This document shows positions 1 through 8,098 of a DNA stretch of 64,000 bases, in pieces. Position numbers and translations under genes: made by a program. The stretch comes from Nitrosomonas sp. Is35 (lineage in GTDB: Bacteria; Pseudomonadota; Gammaproteobacteria; Burkholderiales; Nitrosomonadaceae): assembly GCF_033063295.1 (NCBI RefSeq), contig NZ_JAWJZH010000001.1:1922001-1986000 (forward strand). Direction: 5' to 3'. Positions within the stretch are counted from its first letter, which is position 1. Every line of letters starts with the position of its first letter. Below the pieces are notes generated by a model. That model was given only the letters and a program-made list of their open reading frames with translations. It was not told the DNA's origin and searched no databases.

Positions 1-329
1 TCACTGATGATCTTGCCATCTTTCCAGTGCTGTACCGCTACTTGATCAAACTTTTTGTGGCCTAAATCTTTATGCTTGTATTCATAATGCCACTCGGTCA
101 TCGTGACGTTTTCTCCTACGGCGGTCGATACAATTTCGGATTTGAGCCATACTTCAACACCTTCGAATAATTCGGATTCTCGATCTTTGGCTTGTTTCAA
201 GCCTTTCGCCACCACATCATTTCTTTCGACTACGATGCAATCGGGATGGTAATACTTATCCATCGATTCCAATATCTCGCCATTTAAAATCATCCGATTT
301 AAGTCGTTAAGTTTTTCTTCCAAGGTCAT
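1..329 (-). CDS. SnoaL-like (NTF2-fold) protein, 3' end outside window
   Basis: Open frame from an ATG at 329-327 that runs off the left edge without a stop. The translation begins MTLEEKLNDLNRMILNGEIL and includes DKYYHPDCIVVERN, EVWLKSEIVSTAVGEN and MTEWHYEYKH, ending AVQHWKDGKIIS. This alternation matches the SnoaL / nuclear transport factor 2-like small alpha-beta barrel family (polyketide cyclase-like or DUF4440-like proteins), often about 120-140 residues, so only the last residues should be missing. The substrate cannot be deduced. It lies on the same strand as the pirin gene but upstream sequence separates them, so co-transcription is possible but not shown. Confidence 0.7.
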   Translation of the reverse strand, partial: MTLEEKLNDLNRMILNGEILESMDKYYHPDCIVVERNDVVAKGLKQAKDRESELFEGVEVWLKSEIVSTAVGENVTMTEWHYEYKHKDLGHKKFDQVAVQHWKDGKIIS

Positions 330-393
330 TTTTATTCCTAATTCTTCGCTTTCTAAAAGGACTGCAACTTAGAAACAAGACTGATTTGTGAGC

Positions 394-1299
394 TTATGTG
401 GAAGGGATTGGTGCTATTTTGCCCATCTTGCCGCTCTGGTAGTCTATCTTGGCCTGGCGAATTTCCTCCGCAGTATTCATGACAAATGGGCCGCTGCCTG
501 CAATGGGTTCTTCGATGGGCTCACCACTCAACAAAAGTGCGATGGTATCGGGTTTGCTGCTGATACAGATATGATCACCTGCCCGATCGAACAAGCCAAC
601 CTCCGCGGTAGCGAGGATTTCCGAATCATCGATGCAAATTGATCCCTTGAGCACTGCCAACAATGTGTTGTAACCATCCGGCACAGCAAGGTTAATAGAC
701 TGATCACTGGTCAAACGCAAATCCCATACATTAATCGGCGTAAAGGTATGCGCTGGCCCAGTAGTTCCATCGAATTCACCCGCAATGACGCGCACTCTTC
801 CTTGATCCTCTGGGAGATTGACTGCGGGAATCTGGTTATCCAGAATGCTTTGATAATGAGGTGGCGACATCTTATCCTTAGCGGGTAAATTCACCCAAAG
901 CTGCACCATCTCAAGTACACCACCATGCCTTGCAAAATCCCGGCCATGAAACTCTTCGTGAACCAAGCCAGAAGCTGCGGTCATCCATTGCACATCGCCA
1001 GGACCAATCCTGCCGCCGCCACCAGAACTATCTCGATGCTCCACTTCACCGCTATACACGATAGTGACCGTTTCAAAACCGCGATGTGGATGTTCGCCTA
1101 CACCATGGCGTTGCTCAGTCGGTGAGAATTCCATGGGTCCAGCATAATCAAACAGCAAAAAAGGACTGATCATGGGGCCCAGCACTGAATAGGAAAATAG
1201 TGTGCGTACAGGAAAACCATCACCAATCCAGTGCTGATCTGTATTCCGTTGGATGCGTAACAGCTTCTTAACGGATGGATCAGATTTTAATGTCTGCAT
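394..1299 (-). CDS. Pirin family protein (bicupin, putative quercetinase-like)
   Basis: 301 residues, typical for bacterial pirins. The N-terminal cupin (about residues 25-130) carries the metal-ligand pattern of human pirin: HPHRG gives His70 and His72, and VHEEFH gives His114 and Glu116. A second cupin occupies about 170-280. Family members bind Fe and some (YhaK, YhhW) act as quercetin dioxygenases or redox sensors; the substrate here is unknown. The gene is divergent from an HxlR regulator 106 bp away, the usual context for redox-responsive pirins, so control by that regulator is likely (inference). Confidence 0.9.
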   Translation of the reverse strand: MQTLKSDPSVKKLLRIQRNTDQHWIGDGFPVRTLFSYSVLGPMISPFLLFDYAGPMEFSPTEQRHGVGEHPHRGFETVTIVYSGEVEHRDSSGGGGRIGPGDVQWMTAASGLVHEEFHGRDFARHGGVLEMVQLWVNLPAKDKMSPPHYQSILDNQIPAVNLPEDQGRVRVIAGEFDGTTGPAHTFTPINVWDLRLTSDQSINLAVPDGYNTLLAVLKGSICIDDSEILATAEVGLFDRAGDHICISSKPDTIALLLSGEPIEEPIAGSGPFVMNTAEEIRQAKIDYQSGKMGKIAPIPST

Positions 1300-1341
1300 G
1301 GCTTATTATCCCCCAACAAGATTTTGTGTTTACGTGATAGA

Positions 1342-1360
1342 TTAATACCGTCAGGATTAA
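1342..1360. promoter_or_regulatory. Inverted repeat in the pirin/HxlR divergent promoter region
   Basis: TTAAT, nine spacer bases, then ATTAA, centred between the divergent pirin and HxlR genes (intergenic 1300-1405). Winged-helix HxlR dimers bind AT-rich dyads in their own promoters, so this is a candidate operator. The arms are only five bases and AT-rich, so chance is not excluded. Confidence 0.3.
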
Positions 1361-1405
1361 TTACAAGTACGCACAAAAAGGATACTGCCACGCGAAGGAT
1401 GTCAA

Positions 1406-1726
1406 ATGCCAAAGAAAGAAGCCTGCTGTCCCGTAGAAGTGACGTTGAAGGTGATTGGAGGGCGTTGGAAAGTTCTGATTATCCATAGCCTATTAAACGG
1501 TACGATGCGATTTAATCAGTTACAAAGGGATTTAACAGGAATTACTCACCGTACCCTCAGCCGACAATTGCGAGAAATGGAAGCAGACCAATTAATTATC
1601 AGGAATAATTTCAACGAAATTCCCCCGCACGTTGAATATTCATTATCTCCGTTAGGACATTCACTTAAAACTATCCTGTATGCGATGGATGAATGGGGAA
1701 AGAATTATGATGCAGGAGGCAAATAA
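1406..1726 (+). CDS. HxlR/DUF24 family winged-helix transcriptional regulator
   Basis: 106 residues, the normal size. The HxlR core is clear: GGRWKVLIIHSLLNGTMRF, then FNQLQRDLTGITHRTLSRQL for the recognition region and VEYSLSPLGHSL for the wing. Two cysteines at residues 7-8 (ACCPVEVTL) sit where YodB/HypR-type regulators carry their redox-sensing cysteine, suggesting thiol-based control by quinones, diamide or electrophiles (known for the family, inferred here). Neighbours fit: divergent pirin and, 114 bp downstream on the same strand, an FMN-dependent reductase of the kind YodB-like regulators control. Confidence 0.9.
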   Translation: MPKKEACCPVEVTLKVIGGRWKVLIIHSLLNGTMRFNQLQRDLTGITHRTLSRQLREMEADQLIIRNNFNEIPPHVEYSLSPLGHSLKTILYAMDEWGKNYDAGGK

Positions 1727-1840
1727 GTGAGTACTTTAAGTGTGTTACGAGCTGCATCAGCTACTCTCAACTCACTTGTGCTACACAGTGCCGTTGCAAA
1801 TAGCCTATTTTCAGGTTTATCAACATAACAGTGAGACATC

Positions 1841-2413
1841 ATGATAAATATCATCGGAATTACAGGAAGTCTACGTAGCGGTTCGTACAATACTGCACTG
1901 CTACGTATGGCCGCAGGACTAATGCCGAACGAAGCCAAGTTGGAGATCGCGACACTCAAAGGCATTCCGCTCTATGATGAAGATGTCGAGGTCAATGAAG
2001 GTATTCCTCAAACAGTTATTGCGCTGCAAGAACAAATTGCTGCTGCGGATGGATTATTGCTGGCTACCCCAGAATACAATAATTCCATACCGGGCGTGCT
2101 CAAAAATGCGATTGACTGGCTATCTCGGCCATCAAGCAGTATTGCACGAACTTTCAGTGACCGTCCAGTTGCACTGATGGGAGCATCGCCCGGCGGATTT
2201 GGCACAGTCCTGTCTCAGAATGCCTGGCTCCCTGTGCTACGGGCATTAGGCATGCGTCCATGGTTCGGTGGACGGTTGCTCATATCACGAGCACATCACG
2301 TCTTCAATGAATCGGGTGAAATGGTAGATGAGGCAGCACGTGAGCAACTCCGAAGTTTTCTTGCTGGGTTCGCCGAATTTATCCAAGCTAGCAGCAGCCG
2401 CGCTGGAGATTGA
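1841..2413 (+). CDS. NADPH-dependent FMN reductase (ChrR/azoreductase-like flavodoxin fold)
   Basis: 190 residues. The flavodoxin-like phosphate loop GSLRSGSYN lies at residues 9-17 and the second FMN-contact motif PEYNNSIPGVLKNAIDWLSR follows at about 75-95. These are hallmarks of the SsuE/ChrR/azoreductase-type family, soluble enzymes that reduce quinones, chromate or azo compounds with NAD(P)H. The ATG at 1841 opens directly into the first beta strand (MINIIGITGSLR). Being downstream of an HxlR regulator with N-terminal cysteines supports a role in electrophile or quinone detoxification. Confidence 0.85.
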   Translation: MINIIGITGSLRSGSYNTALLRMAAGLMPNEAKLEIATLKGIPLYDEDVEVNEGIPQTVIALQEQIAAADGLLLATPEYNNSIPGVLKNAIDWLSRPSSSIARTFSDRPVALMGASPGGFGTVLSQNAWLPVLRALGMRPWFGGRLLISRAHHVFNESGEMVDEAAREQLRSFLAGFAEFIQASSSRAGD

Positions 2414-2446
2414 GTGTTGCCTAGAACCATTTGACTATGTGCTTGC

Positions 2447-4114
2447 TCAGCGTAACGGGCGCCCGAAACGGGATGCCTGCAGGGTGACATCTGCACGCTC
2501 CCAAGCTTTTTTGAAGCGCGCTTCGATAAGCCTTGCCTGATCATCCTTTTTTTGCGCGCGCAATGCCTGTATCAGTCCGTAGAGCGCCCAACCATTGTTA
2601 CGATTTCGCCGCAAGTCTTCCCAGTAAACGGTTTCCGCTTCAGTTGGCTGACCTGCTTCCAGTAAGATAGCGCCCAGTGCCAAGCGTGGCGGGAGATGAA
2701 ATTCTGATGGCTCTGTATATACCAGGGCATCCTCTAGTCGAACCGCTTTTTCAAGGTGTGCAATAGCCTGATCGAATTGACCGTGAGCAGCGGCAATTTC
2801 ACCTGCCAGCACTTCAGGTGCGATACTGAGTATGGTGCTGGTGGTATTTTTAGACAACAGCGGATTGTCTAGTGACGGGTTTTTCATGATCTTGCGCAGC
2901 GCTATTAACTCCTGCTCAGCTTGTAGCGGTTGCCTCATCGCAACAAATGCTAGACCGCGTACATAATGCCAGCTCCCTGTCAAAAATGGATTGGTTGACG
3001 GCGGCGCAGGTTGTTCAAGAATTTCTTGCCAATGTCCAAACCTGGCTAATGCCCAATAAGGTGTCACGCGAAAAATTGCCGTCAATGGAATCGCTTTTAG
3101 CACTTCATCGTCAATTTTGCCAGCAGCTTGTTTGGCAGACTCAATCGCAATCTTGCTTTGACCATCCATTGTGGCTGCGAACCAGAGAAAGTGAATATTG
3201 TGCGGATAATAGACCATCGGGTATAACCCTTGAGCATGGCACTGCGTGATGTAATTTTCGTCTGCCGCGATTGCCAATTGATTGCTTTTCATGGAATCGG
3301 CGTAGCGTCCGATCCGCTGATAAATATGCGATGCCATGTGTATCATGTGCCCTGCTTCCGGCATTAAGTTCAGCAAGGTATCGGCGGCCTTCTCTGCACG
3401 CTCAGGTGTACTGGTCGGCTCAATCAGGTGAATATACATGTGCAGCGCGCCAGGATGTTGCGGATTGCGCTGTAATACATCTTCAGTAAGCGCGACGATT
3501 TCGGCTGTGCCTTCATACGGAGTACCGTCGAGCATCCAGTAGCCCCAAGGTCGCAAATCCATCATGGACTCGACATACAGCACCGCGATATCCGCATCAT
3601 CCGGAAAACGCTGATGTACCTCCCGCATTGCCTCCGCGTAAGCCTTATCATTCGTTGTTCTGTGTTCGGTTTTTCCTGAATAGCGCTTTTCCAGTGCGCT
3701 GATGAGTGCTTGTTCCTTTGGCGAAGCATTTATCATCAGTGACTTGGCTTGCTGCATAATTTCCAAAGCCTGCGGCTCTTCGTTCGGCTCCATCATGGCG
3801 TTGATATTAGGACCGAGTACGAGTGCCTGACCCCAGTAAGCCATCGCAAGTCCGGGGTCAAGTCTTGCCGCCTCACGAAATGCGCGGCGCGCCTCAGCAT
3901 GATTGAATGCATACGCTAGATTGAGGCCCTGGTTGATATATTGCTGTGCTAGTGGATTGCGTGTACTGACTGGAAATATGTGCGTACCCAGATTTTGCAG
4001 TCTAGGTATAAGCTGGCCGTCTGATTCAGTTGCTGCAAATGATTCAAAAGTACTTGCGACAACCAGGGTCAGAGCTAGTATTGCAAGGCGAAAAGTATGG
4101 GGTTGCATAATCAT
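2447..4114 (-). CDS. Exported tetratricopeptide-repeat protein
   Basis: 555 residues. The N-terminus (about 1-28, LAILALTLVVASTFESFA) is a Sec signal peptide. TPR-like helix pairs follow, for example the stretch from GLNLAYAFNHAEARRAF to RLDPGLAMAYWG near 65-95 and FDQAIAHLEKAVRLEDALVY near 440, ending with a third block before the C-terminus. The central region (HMYIHLIEPTSTPERAEKAADTL, MIHMASHIYQRIGRY) is typical of a periplasmic TPR family of unknown function found in many proteobacteria. It lies 49 bp downstream of the DUF4242 gene on the same strand, so it probably belongs to the tetR-DUF4242 transcription unit. Confidence 0.8.
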   Translation of the reverse strand: MIMQPHTFRLAILALTLVVASTFESFAATESDGQLIPRLQNLGTHIFPVSTRNPLAQQYINQGLNLAYAFNHAEARRAFREAARLDPGLAMAYWGQALVLGPNINAMMEPNEEPQALEIMQQAKSLMINASPKEQALISALEKRYSGKTEHRTTNDKAYAEAMREVHQRFPDDADIAVLYVESMMDLRPWGYWMLDGTPYEGTAEIVALTEDVLQRNPQHPGALHMYIHLIEPTSTPERAEKAADTLLNLMPEAGHMIHMASHIYQRIGRYADSMKSNQLAIAADENYITQCHAQGLYPMVYYPHNIHFLWFAATMDGQSKIAIESAKQAAGKIDDEVLKAIPLTAIFRVTPYWALARFGHWQEILEQPAPPSTNPFLTGSWHYVRGLAFVAMRQPLQAEQELIALRKIMKNPSLDNPLLSKNTTSTILSIAPEVLAGEIAAAHGQFDQAIAHLEKAVRLEDALVYTEPSEFHLPPRLALGAILLEAGQPTEAETVYWEDLRRNRNNGWALYGLIQALRAQKKDDQARLIEARFKKAWERADVTLQASRFGRPLR

Positions 4115-4163
4115 TACTCCCTTGATGAAAAATATTTTTCATGAGCGGCAAAATTTTTGCATG

Positions 4164-4436
4164 CTATTCAGCCGTAGTTGGATCAATCACGGATCTGACT
4201 TGAGAAATACGATTGGCTGGAAACTCGCCTTGTTCAGCATGTGCTCTAACGGTGGCCTCATCGGGGGCAATGTAGACGCAATAGACTTTATCGTCAGTCA
4301 CATAACTTTCCAGCCACTGGATTCGTGGCCCCATACTGTTTAAGATACCGCATGATTTCTGCGAAATGGCTTTTAGCTCTTGTTGTGTCAGTGAACCTGC
4401 TCCAGGAATTTCGCGTTCAATAATATATTTTGGCAT
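4164..4436 (-). CDS. DUF4242 family small protein (SCO4226-like, putative nickel-binding)
   Basis: 90 residues beginning MPKYIIEREIPGAGSLTQQEL and containing WLESYVTDDKVYCVYIAPDE and VRAHAEQGEFP. This ferredoxin-like alpha/beta pattern is typical of DUF4242, whose structurally known member SCO4226 binds nickel; function is otherwise unknown. The promoter region (4437-4500) contains a GACCGGTC-centred operator shared with the upstream tetR gene, so it is very likely a direct target of that repressor. Confidence 0.75.
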   Translation of the reverse strand: MPKYIIEREIPGAGSLTQQELKAISQKSCGILNSMGPRIQWLESYVTDDKVYCVYIAPDEATVRAHAEQGEFPANRISQVRSVIDPTTAE

Positions 4437-4464
4437 TTTTATCCCCTCTAAAATTGAATTAATA

Positions 4465-4480
4465 ATATGACCGGTCGTCT
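4465..4480. promoter_or_regulatory. Putative TetR operator upstream of the DUF4242 gene
   Basis: ATATGACCGGTCGTCT. It is 14/16 identical to the site at 5107-5122 upstream of tetR, and both are near-palindromes around ACCGGT (ideal ACGACCGGTCGT). NemR-type repressors use GACCGGTC-like dyads, and the adjacent regulator is NemR-like. Confidence 0.7.
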
Positions 4481-4500
4481 ATTTATTCGATAAAAAATAA

Positions 4501-5097
4501 TCAAGCCTTAAAATAATCTTCCAGCAAATCCTGACAACATTGCTTAACCGGCGCAGATGATTTCTCTATTTGCATTCGCAGTAAAGCTCCTTGCCAGGCA
4601 TTGATCAGCAAATCAGCCATTGCTTCGGACGATTTGTCTGACCTTACTGTTCCTTGCTGTTGCGCTTTGGCCAATCCAGACTGCAATAAATCTCGATAGC
4701 GCCTGATAGCCGATTGCAGGGATTGCTGACAAACATCGTTGGTGCTGCCGATTTCTCCCATCAGATTACCCAGCAGGCAACCGCCTTTAAATTGGTTATT
4801 TTCGAGTTCCACAATTAGCTCATCAAAATATCTCCTGATTGCATTTAGCGCGTCCGTGTCGGCTTTGCTCAGATGTGTGGACAACCTCACAATAAAAGGA
4901 TCAATATAGTGCTGAATGACCTCAGCACCAAAATCTTCTTTACTGCCGAAATAATTATAGAAAGAACCCTTTGGAACGCTCACCGCATCGAGAATTTCCT
5001 GCAACCCGGTACCGTGATAACCTTGCTCAATAAATAAAGCGACGCCTTGGTTTAAGAGGTTTTCTCTATTGAGTTCTTTTTGGATCGATTTAGCCAT
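4501..5097 (-). CDS. TetR/AcrR family repressor (NemR-like)
   Basis: 198 residues. The N-terminal helix-turn-helix is at about residues 12-58 (LLNQGVALFIEQGYHGTG, then ILDAVSVPKGSFYNYFGSKE), with close stylistic similarity to NemR/AcuR-type regulators that sense electrophiles such as N-ethylmaleimide or reactive aldehydes. The C-terminal ligand domain contains GCLLGNLMGEIG, the family signature with a conserved Cys (about residue 99) in the sensing region. The ATG at 5097 follows an operator at 5107-5122, implying autorepression. It is the first gene of a likely three-gene unit with DUF4242 and the TPR protein. Confidence 0.9.
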   Translation of the reverse strand: MAKSIQKELNRENLLNQGVALFIEQGYHGTGLQEILDAVSVPKGSFYNYFGSKEDFGAEVIQHYIDPFIVRLSTHLSKADTDALNAIRRYFDELIVELENNQFKGGCLLGNLMGEIGSTNDVCQQSLQSAIRRYRDLLQSGLAKAQQQGTVRSDKSSEAMADLLINAWQGALLRMQIEKSSAPVKQCCQDLLEDYFKA

Positions 5098-5106
5098 ACG
5101 CGCACA

Positions 5107-5122
5107 ATACGACCGGTTGTCT
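5107..5122. promoter_or_regulatory. Putative TetR autoregulatory operator
   Basis: ATACGACCGGTTGTCT, ten bases upstream of the tetR start and matching the site at 4465-4480 at 14 of 16 positions. The two mismatches are each symmetric half-site deviations from the same ideal palindrome ACGACCGGTCGT. Confidence 0.7.
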
Positions 5123-5225
5123 TAATTGTCAAATAAAATTTTTCTAAACGCTTTCGCGATAAGACGTCAACTTAATGCATTTAGATTTCCAGCATTCTTA
5201 ATCGCTTTGATTGATTGCAACTCAT

Positions 5226-6116
5226 CTATGCAACTAATTTTTCCATCAACTCAATGATATGTTCGGATTCCATCATTCCCTGCATTGGGTGCTCATCCTC
5301 AGACAGAATAGCTTCCTTTAACTTATTCAATTCAGCGGGGTTGGTATCTGTTTTTAGCAGAACATAGTAGATTAATTCATACCTGATCTGGCATAGGTTT
5401 TCTGTAACAAACACAAATCCGTTACGCTGTACACAGGCTATCATGGCTCTTCGTTGCAGCCATAAATCTTTAGTCCAAATATCAGGTACATCTTCCAGGT
5501 TTGTTAACGCAATTTCCTGAATGATGTCAGAATCACTGTGGTGGTTGATGAGGTATGACAGTGCAAAGGATAATGCTGGATATAATGCATGGAATTTGTT
5601 CCATTCAGCAAGGGTTGCACTGACAATGGGATCCTCGATTTCTGTTTCTTCTATCTGTTCTTCTGGTTCGCTTTTTTCTTTACCAATACCGAGAAGCCAC
5701 CAGTCATAGTAGAAATTCAGCAAATCTATAGCATATTTGCGAGTTCTCTCTTTGTCCGCAATAAACCGATTCCAGTAGACTTCATCTTTTAACAGGTTTA
5801 TATCACTGAGTTCCGCTTGGAATGCACTAGAGCAGGCTTGTCTTCTGCCGAGGTAAGATTGGACGGCTGCATGTCCAAATTTATCTTGCAGGGTATTGAA
5901 TAACCCGGAATCAAAGCCGTGCGAGAAGTAGTGATCGTACAAGCGGCAGAATGTCAGATCAATCAGCGGTTCCGGGTTGTTGGGATCTTCTAGTTGTTGT
6001 ATTTCGGCTTTAATATCATCCGATTCCTGGAGATAACTAAACCGGTAACCTTTTGTACCTCTTTGACCAGTTTCCACAACATGCAACATGATGCCTTCGT
6101 AACAATATCCACACAT
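5226..6116 (-). CDS. Hypothetical protein, 296 aa, next to an integrase
   Basis: Not recognised. A GTG at 6125 is possible, but AGGTGA sits five bases before the ATG at 6116, so that start is preferred and gives MCGYCYEGIML. The protein is soluble, acidic and helix-rich with many aromatic residues (DLLNFYYDWWLLGIG, LAEWNKFHALYPALSFALSYL), has a CxxC at its N-terminus and a Glu-rich segment in the middle (EPEEQIEETEIEDP). It abuts the integrase on the same strand and may be island cargo. A degenerate fragment of a relative lies at 22395-22470, so the family exists in more than one copy in this genome. Confidence 0.6.
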   Translation of the reverse strand: MCGYCYEGIMLHVVETGQRGTKGYRFSYLQESDDIKAEIQQLEDPNNPEPLIDLTFCRLYDHYFSHGFDSGLFNTLQDKFGHAAVQSYLGRRQACSSAFQAELSDINLLKDEVYWNRFIADKERTRKYAIDLLNFYYDWWLLGIGKEKSEPEEQIEETEIEDPIVSATLAEWNKFHALYPALSFALSYLINHHSDSDIIQEIALTNLEDVPDIWTKDLWLQRRAMIACVQRNGFVFVTENLCQIRYELIYYVLLKTDTNPAELNKLKEAILSEDEHPMQGMMESEHIIELMEKLVA

Positions 6117-6201
6117 CTCAATCACCTATTTTTATTTAGTTATAGAAAAAACAACGCTCTTTCTTAAATTAGTGGAATTGGGCTTGTTAATACGGTGTCG
6201 T

Positions 6202-7491
6202 TTAGGATTTAGAATCTGCTGTCAAATTGTTGCAATAATCTGCCCAGTCATCCATCAGTTTTATGCGCTTATCAAATAGGTCTCCCCGGCGATACGCGGC
6301 TTCGACTTTATTGGCAATGGTGTGAGCTAACGCCATTTCACAGACTTCTTGCGGGTAGGCAGTGGTTTCACTCGCCCAATCCCGGAATGTGGATCGGAAT
6401 CCATGTGCTGTCAGATTACCGCGTTCCATGCGTTTCAGTACGGCTGTCAGACTCATATCCGATAGCGGTTTATCTTGCTTGGTGCCCGGAAAAACAAATT
6501 CGGATACGTGATTTTCTTTCATGCGTTCCAGTATCGCTATGGCTGCATCGGATAATGGAATGCGATGTTCCCGTCCGGCTTTCATTCTATCTGCGGGAAT
6601 CAGCCATAATCTTTCCACTATGTTGATTTCCGGCCACAATGCGCCTCTAACCTCACCAGAGCGGGCTGCGGTCAGAATTGCAAATTCCAATGCAGCAGCA
6701 CCGATGCCGGGTTGATTGCGCAATTGCTGCATGAATTCCGGAATTTCCTTGTAGGATAAGGCAGTGAAGTGATTGACCTTGGCGATCTTGGAAGGTGACG
6801 GTAATAATTTATCTAAATGCCCTTTCCATCTGGCTGGGTTCTCGCCTTCGCGATAGCCTCGCACGGTTGCCCAATCCAAAACGCTTTCAATGCGTCCGCG
6901 TAAACGGGTGGCCGTTTCTGTTTTGGTTTTCCAGATCGGTTCCAGAACTTTCAATACCAGACCGGTATCCACATGCGCCACATTGAGATTGCCGACAACC
7001 GGACAAGCATACGTTTCTAACGTGCTCCGCCACTGTGCCCGGTGTTTGGGATTTTTCCAGGCATCGCCATGTGCATCCAGATAGCTTTCGATACAATGTT
7101 GAAACTTGACCCGCTTACTATGCGCTTTTTTGTTAGTATCTATCTGCTTTTGTTTGTCTTCCAGGGGATCAATGCCCTCTAAAACCTGCTTTCGATAGTT
7201 GCTGGCTTTATGGCGGGCTTCTTCCAATGAGAAATCGGAATAGCTGCCTAACCCCATATCGCGGCGGCGGCCAGAAAAAGAATACCGATAGATCCATGAG
7301 GCTGCGAAAGTGGGATTCATATCGGTGGAATTGGGATTCGTATTGACGCAAAGATACAAACCCGGCACCCCCCCTACGGCGTGCATGCCTGGTACTTTAG
7401 AGAGTTTTTTAACACCCAGGGCCGATATGGCAGACTTAATTTTTCCCATCATCCGTCCCATCAAAATGTTTGGGATTTGATGATATAGCAA
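6202..7491 (-). CDS. Tyrosine-type site-specific integrase (P4-like, DUF4102 arm-binding domain)
   Basis: 429 residues. N-terminal DUF4102-type arm-binding domain at about 15-115 (GVPGLYLCVN, YRYSFSGRRRDMGLGSYSDFS, ARHKASNYRKQVLEGIDPL), core-binding domain at about 125-225, catalytic domain at about 240-420. All catalytic positions are visible: Arg277 (TAARSGEVRGALW), His363 and Arg366 (HGFRSTFRDWASE), His390 (ALAHT) and Tyr400 (VEAAYRRGDLF), so it appears functional. Methionines at 12, 14 and 15 offer alternative starts. It integrates or excises mobile islands. It points away from a second, broken integrase 300 bp to the right, so two integration events probably share this locus; no tRNA target is seen nearby. 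Confidence 0.93.
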   Translation of the reverse strand: MLYHQIPNILMGRMMGKIKSAISALGVKKLSKVPGMHAVGGVPGLYLCVNTNPNSTDMNPTFAASWIYRYSFSGRRRDMGLGSYSDFSLEEARHKASNYRKQVLEGIDPLEDKQKQIDTNKKAHSKRVKFQHCIESYLDAHGDAWKNPKHRAQWRSTLETYACPVVGNLNVAHVDTGLVLKVLEPIWKTKTETATRLRGRIESVLDWATVRGYREGENPARWKGHLDKLLPSPSKIAKVNHFTALSYKEIPEFMQQLRNQPGIGAAALEFAILTAARSGEVRGALWPEINIVERLWLIPADRMKAGREHRIPLSDAAIAILERMKENHVSEFVFPGTKQDKPLSDMSLTAVLKRMERGNLTAHGFRSTFRDWASETTAYPQEVCEMALAHTIANKVEAAYRRGDLFDKRIKLMDDWADYCNNLTADSKS

Positions 7492-7519
7492 GAAACTTTT
7501 TGGAACAACGAAAACTTAT

Positions 7520-7538
7520 AACTAATTAATAATTAGTT
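7520..7538. promoter_or_regulatory. Perfect palindrome upstream of the integrase gene
   Basis: AACTAATT, AAT, AATTAGTT: eight-base perfect arms 29 bases upstream of the integrase start. Likely a regulator or integrase binding site in its promoter. AT-rich, so chance cannot be dismissed. Confidence 0.4.
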
Positions 7539-7690
7539 GGATAGGATACATCATGGGACATTGTGAAACCTGAAGCCAGCAGTCTCTCTCTCCGCCAAAG
7601 ATGTTCCAAACGTTGCCCAGCAATACCAACAAATCCCTTTAGAATAAACAATATTACGGTAATTTTGCCAATCCTTGGCAACCCTGAGTA

Positions 7691-7757
7691 AAGCGGGTAA
7701 CATTATCGAAAAGCGGGTAAAAAAGCGAGTAAAAATTTACCCGTATTTTTGTTACCC
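7691..7757. repeat. Cluster of GCGGGTAA repeats, candidate integrase arm or att site
   Basis: The 300-bp gap between the two integrases holds AAGCGGGTAA at 7691 and again at 7711, AGCGAGTAA at 7723, and the reverse-complement form TTACCCG at 7737 and 7752. The block 7711-7733 matches 11360-11382 at 21 of 23 positions. Short directly repeated and inverted sites beside a DUF4102 integrase are expected of arm-type binding sites or an attachment site. The rest of the gap (7539-7690) shows nothing identifiable. Confidence 0.5.
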
Positions 7758-8098
7758 GTTTTTTGTTTTGTTCTTCGGTATTCAGGGGGTTGCATGAAAC
7801 TTACCGATTCAATCATCAAAGCAGCAAAACCGAAGGATAAGCGTTACAACCTAGCCGATGGCAAAGGACTTGTTTTGCTGATACAGCCAGACGGTCAGAA
7901 AGCATGGCGGATGCGTTATTACTTTAACGAAAATGAAATATGCTTTCCCTTGGCTTCTATCCCACTGTGTCGCTAGCAGCCGCAAGACTGGAACACGCCC
8001 GCTTCAAGCAATTACTGGCGCAAGGTATCGACCCTTCAGAAAACCGCAAAGAACAAAAACGGCAGGCAGCCATTGCAGCGGAGAACAGCTTTGAATTA

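Noticed and set aside
152..159. Possible Walker A loop (GSGKSS) in the 532-aa protein of 23255-24853, given here in residue numbers
   Set aside because: The spacing GxxxxGK[ST] is not met, and the segment lies in a low-complexity disordered stretch.
2008..2205. Short antisense frame in the FMN reductase gene
   Set aside because: Shadow of a gene with a full flavodoxin signature.
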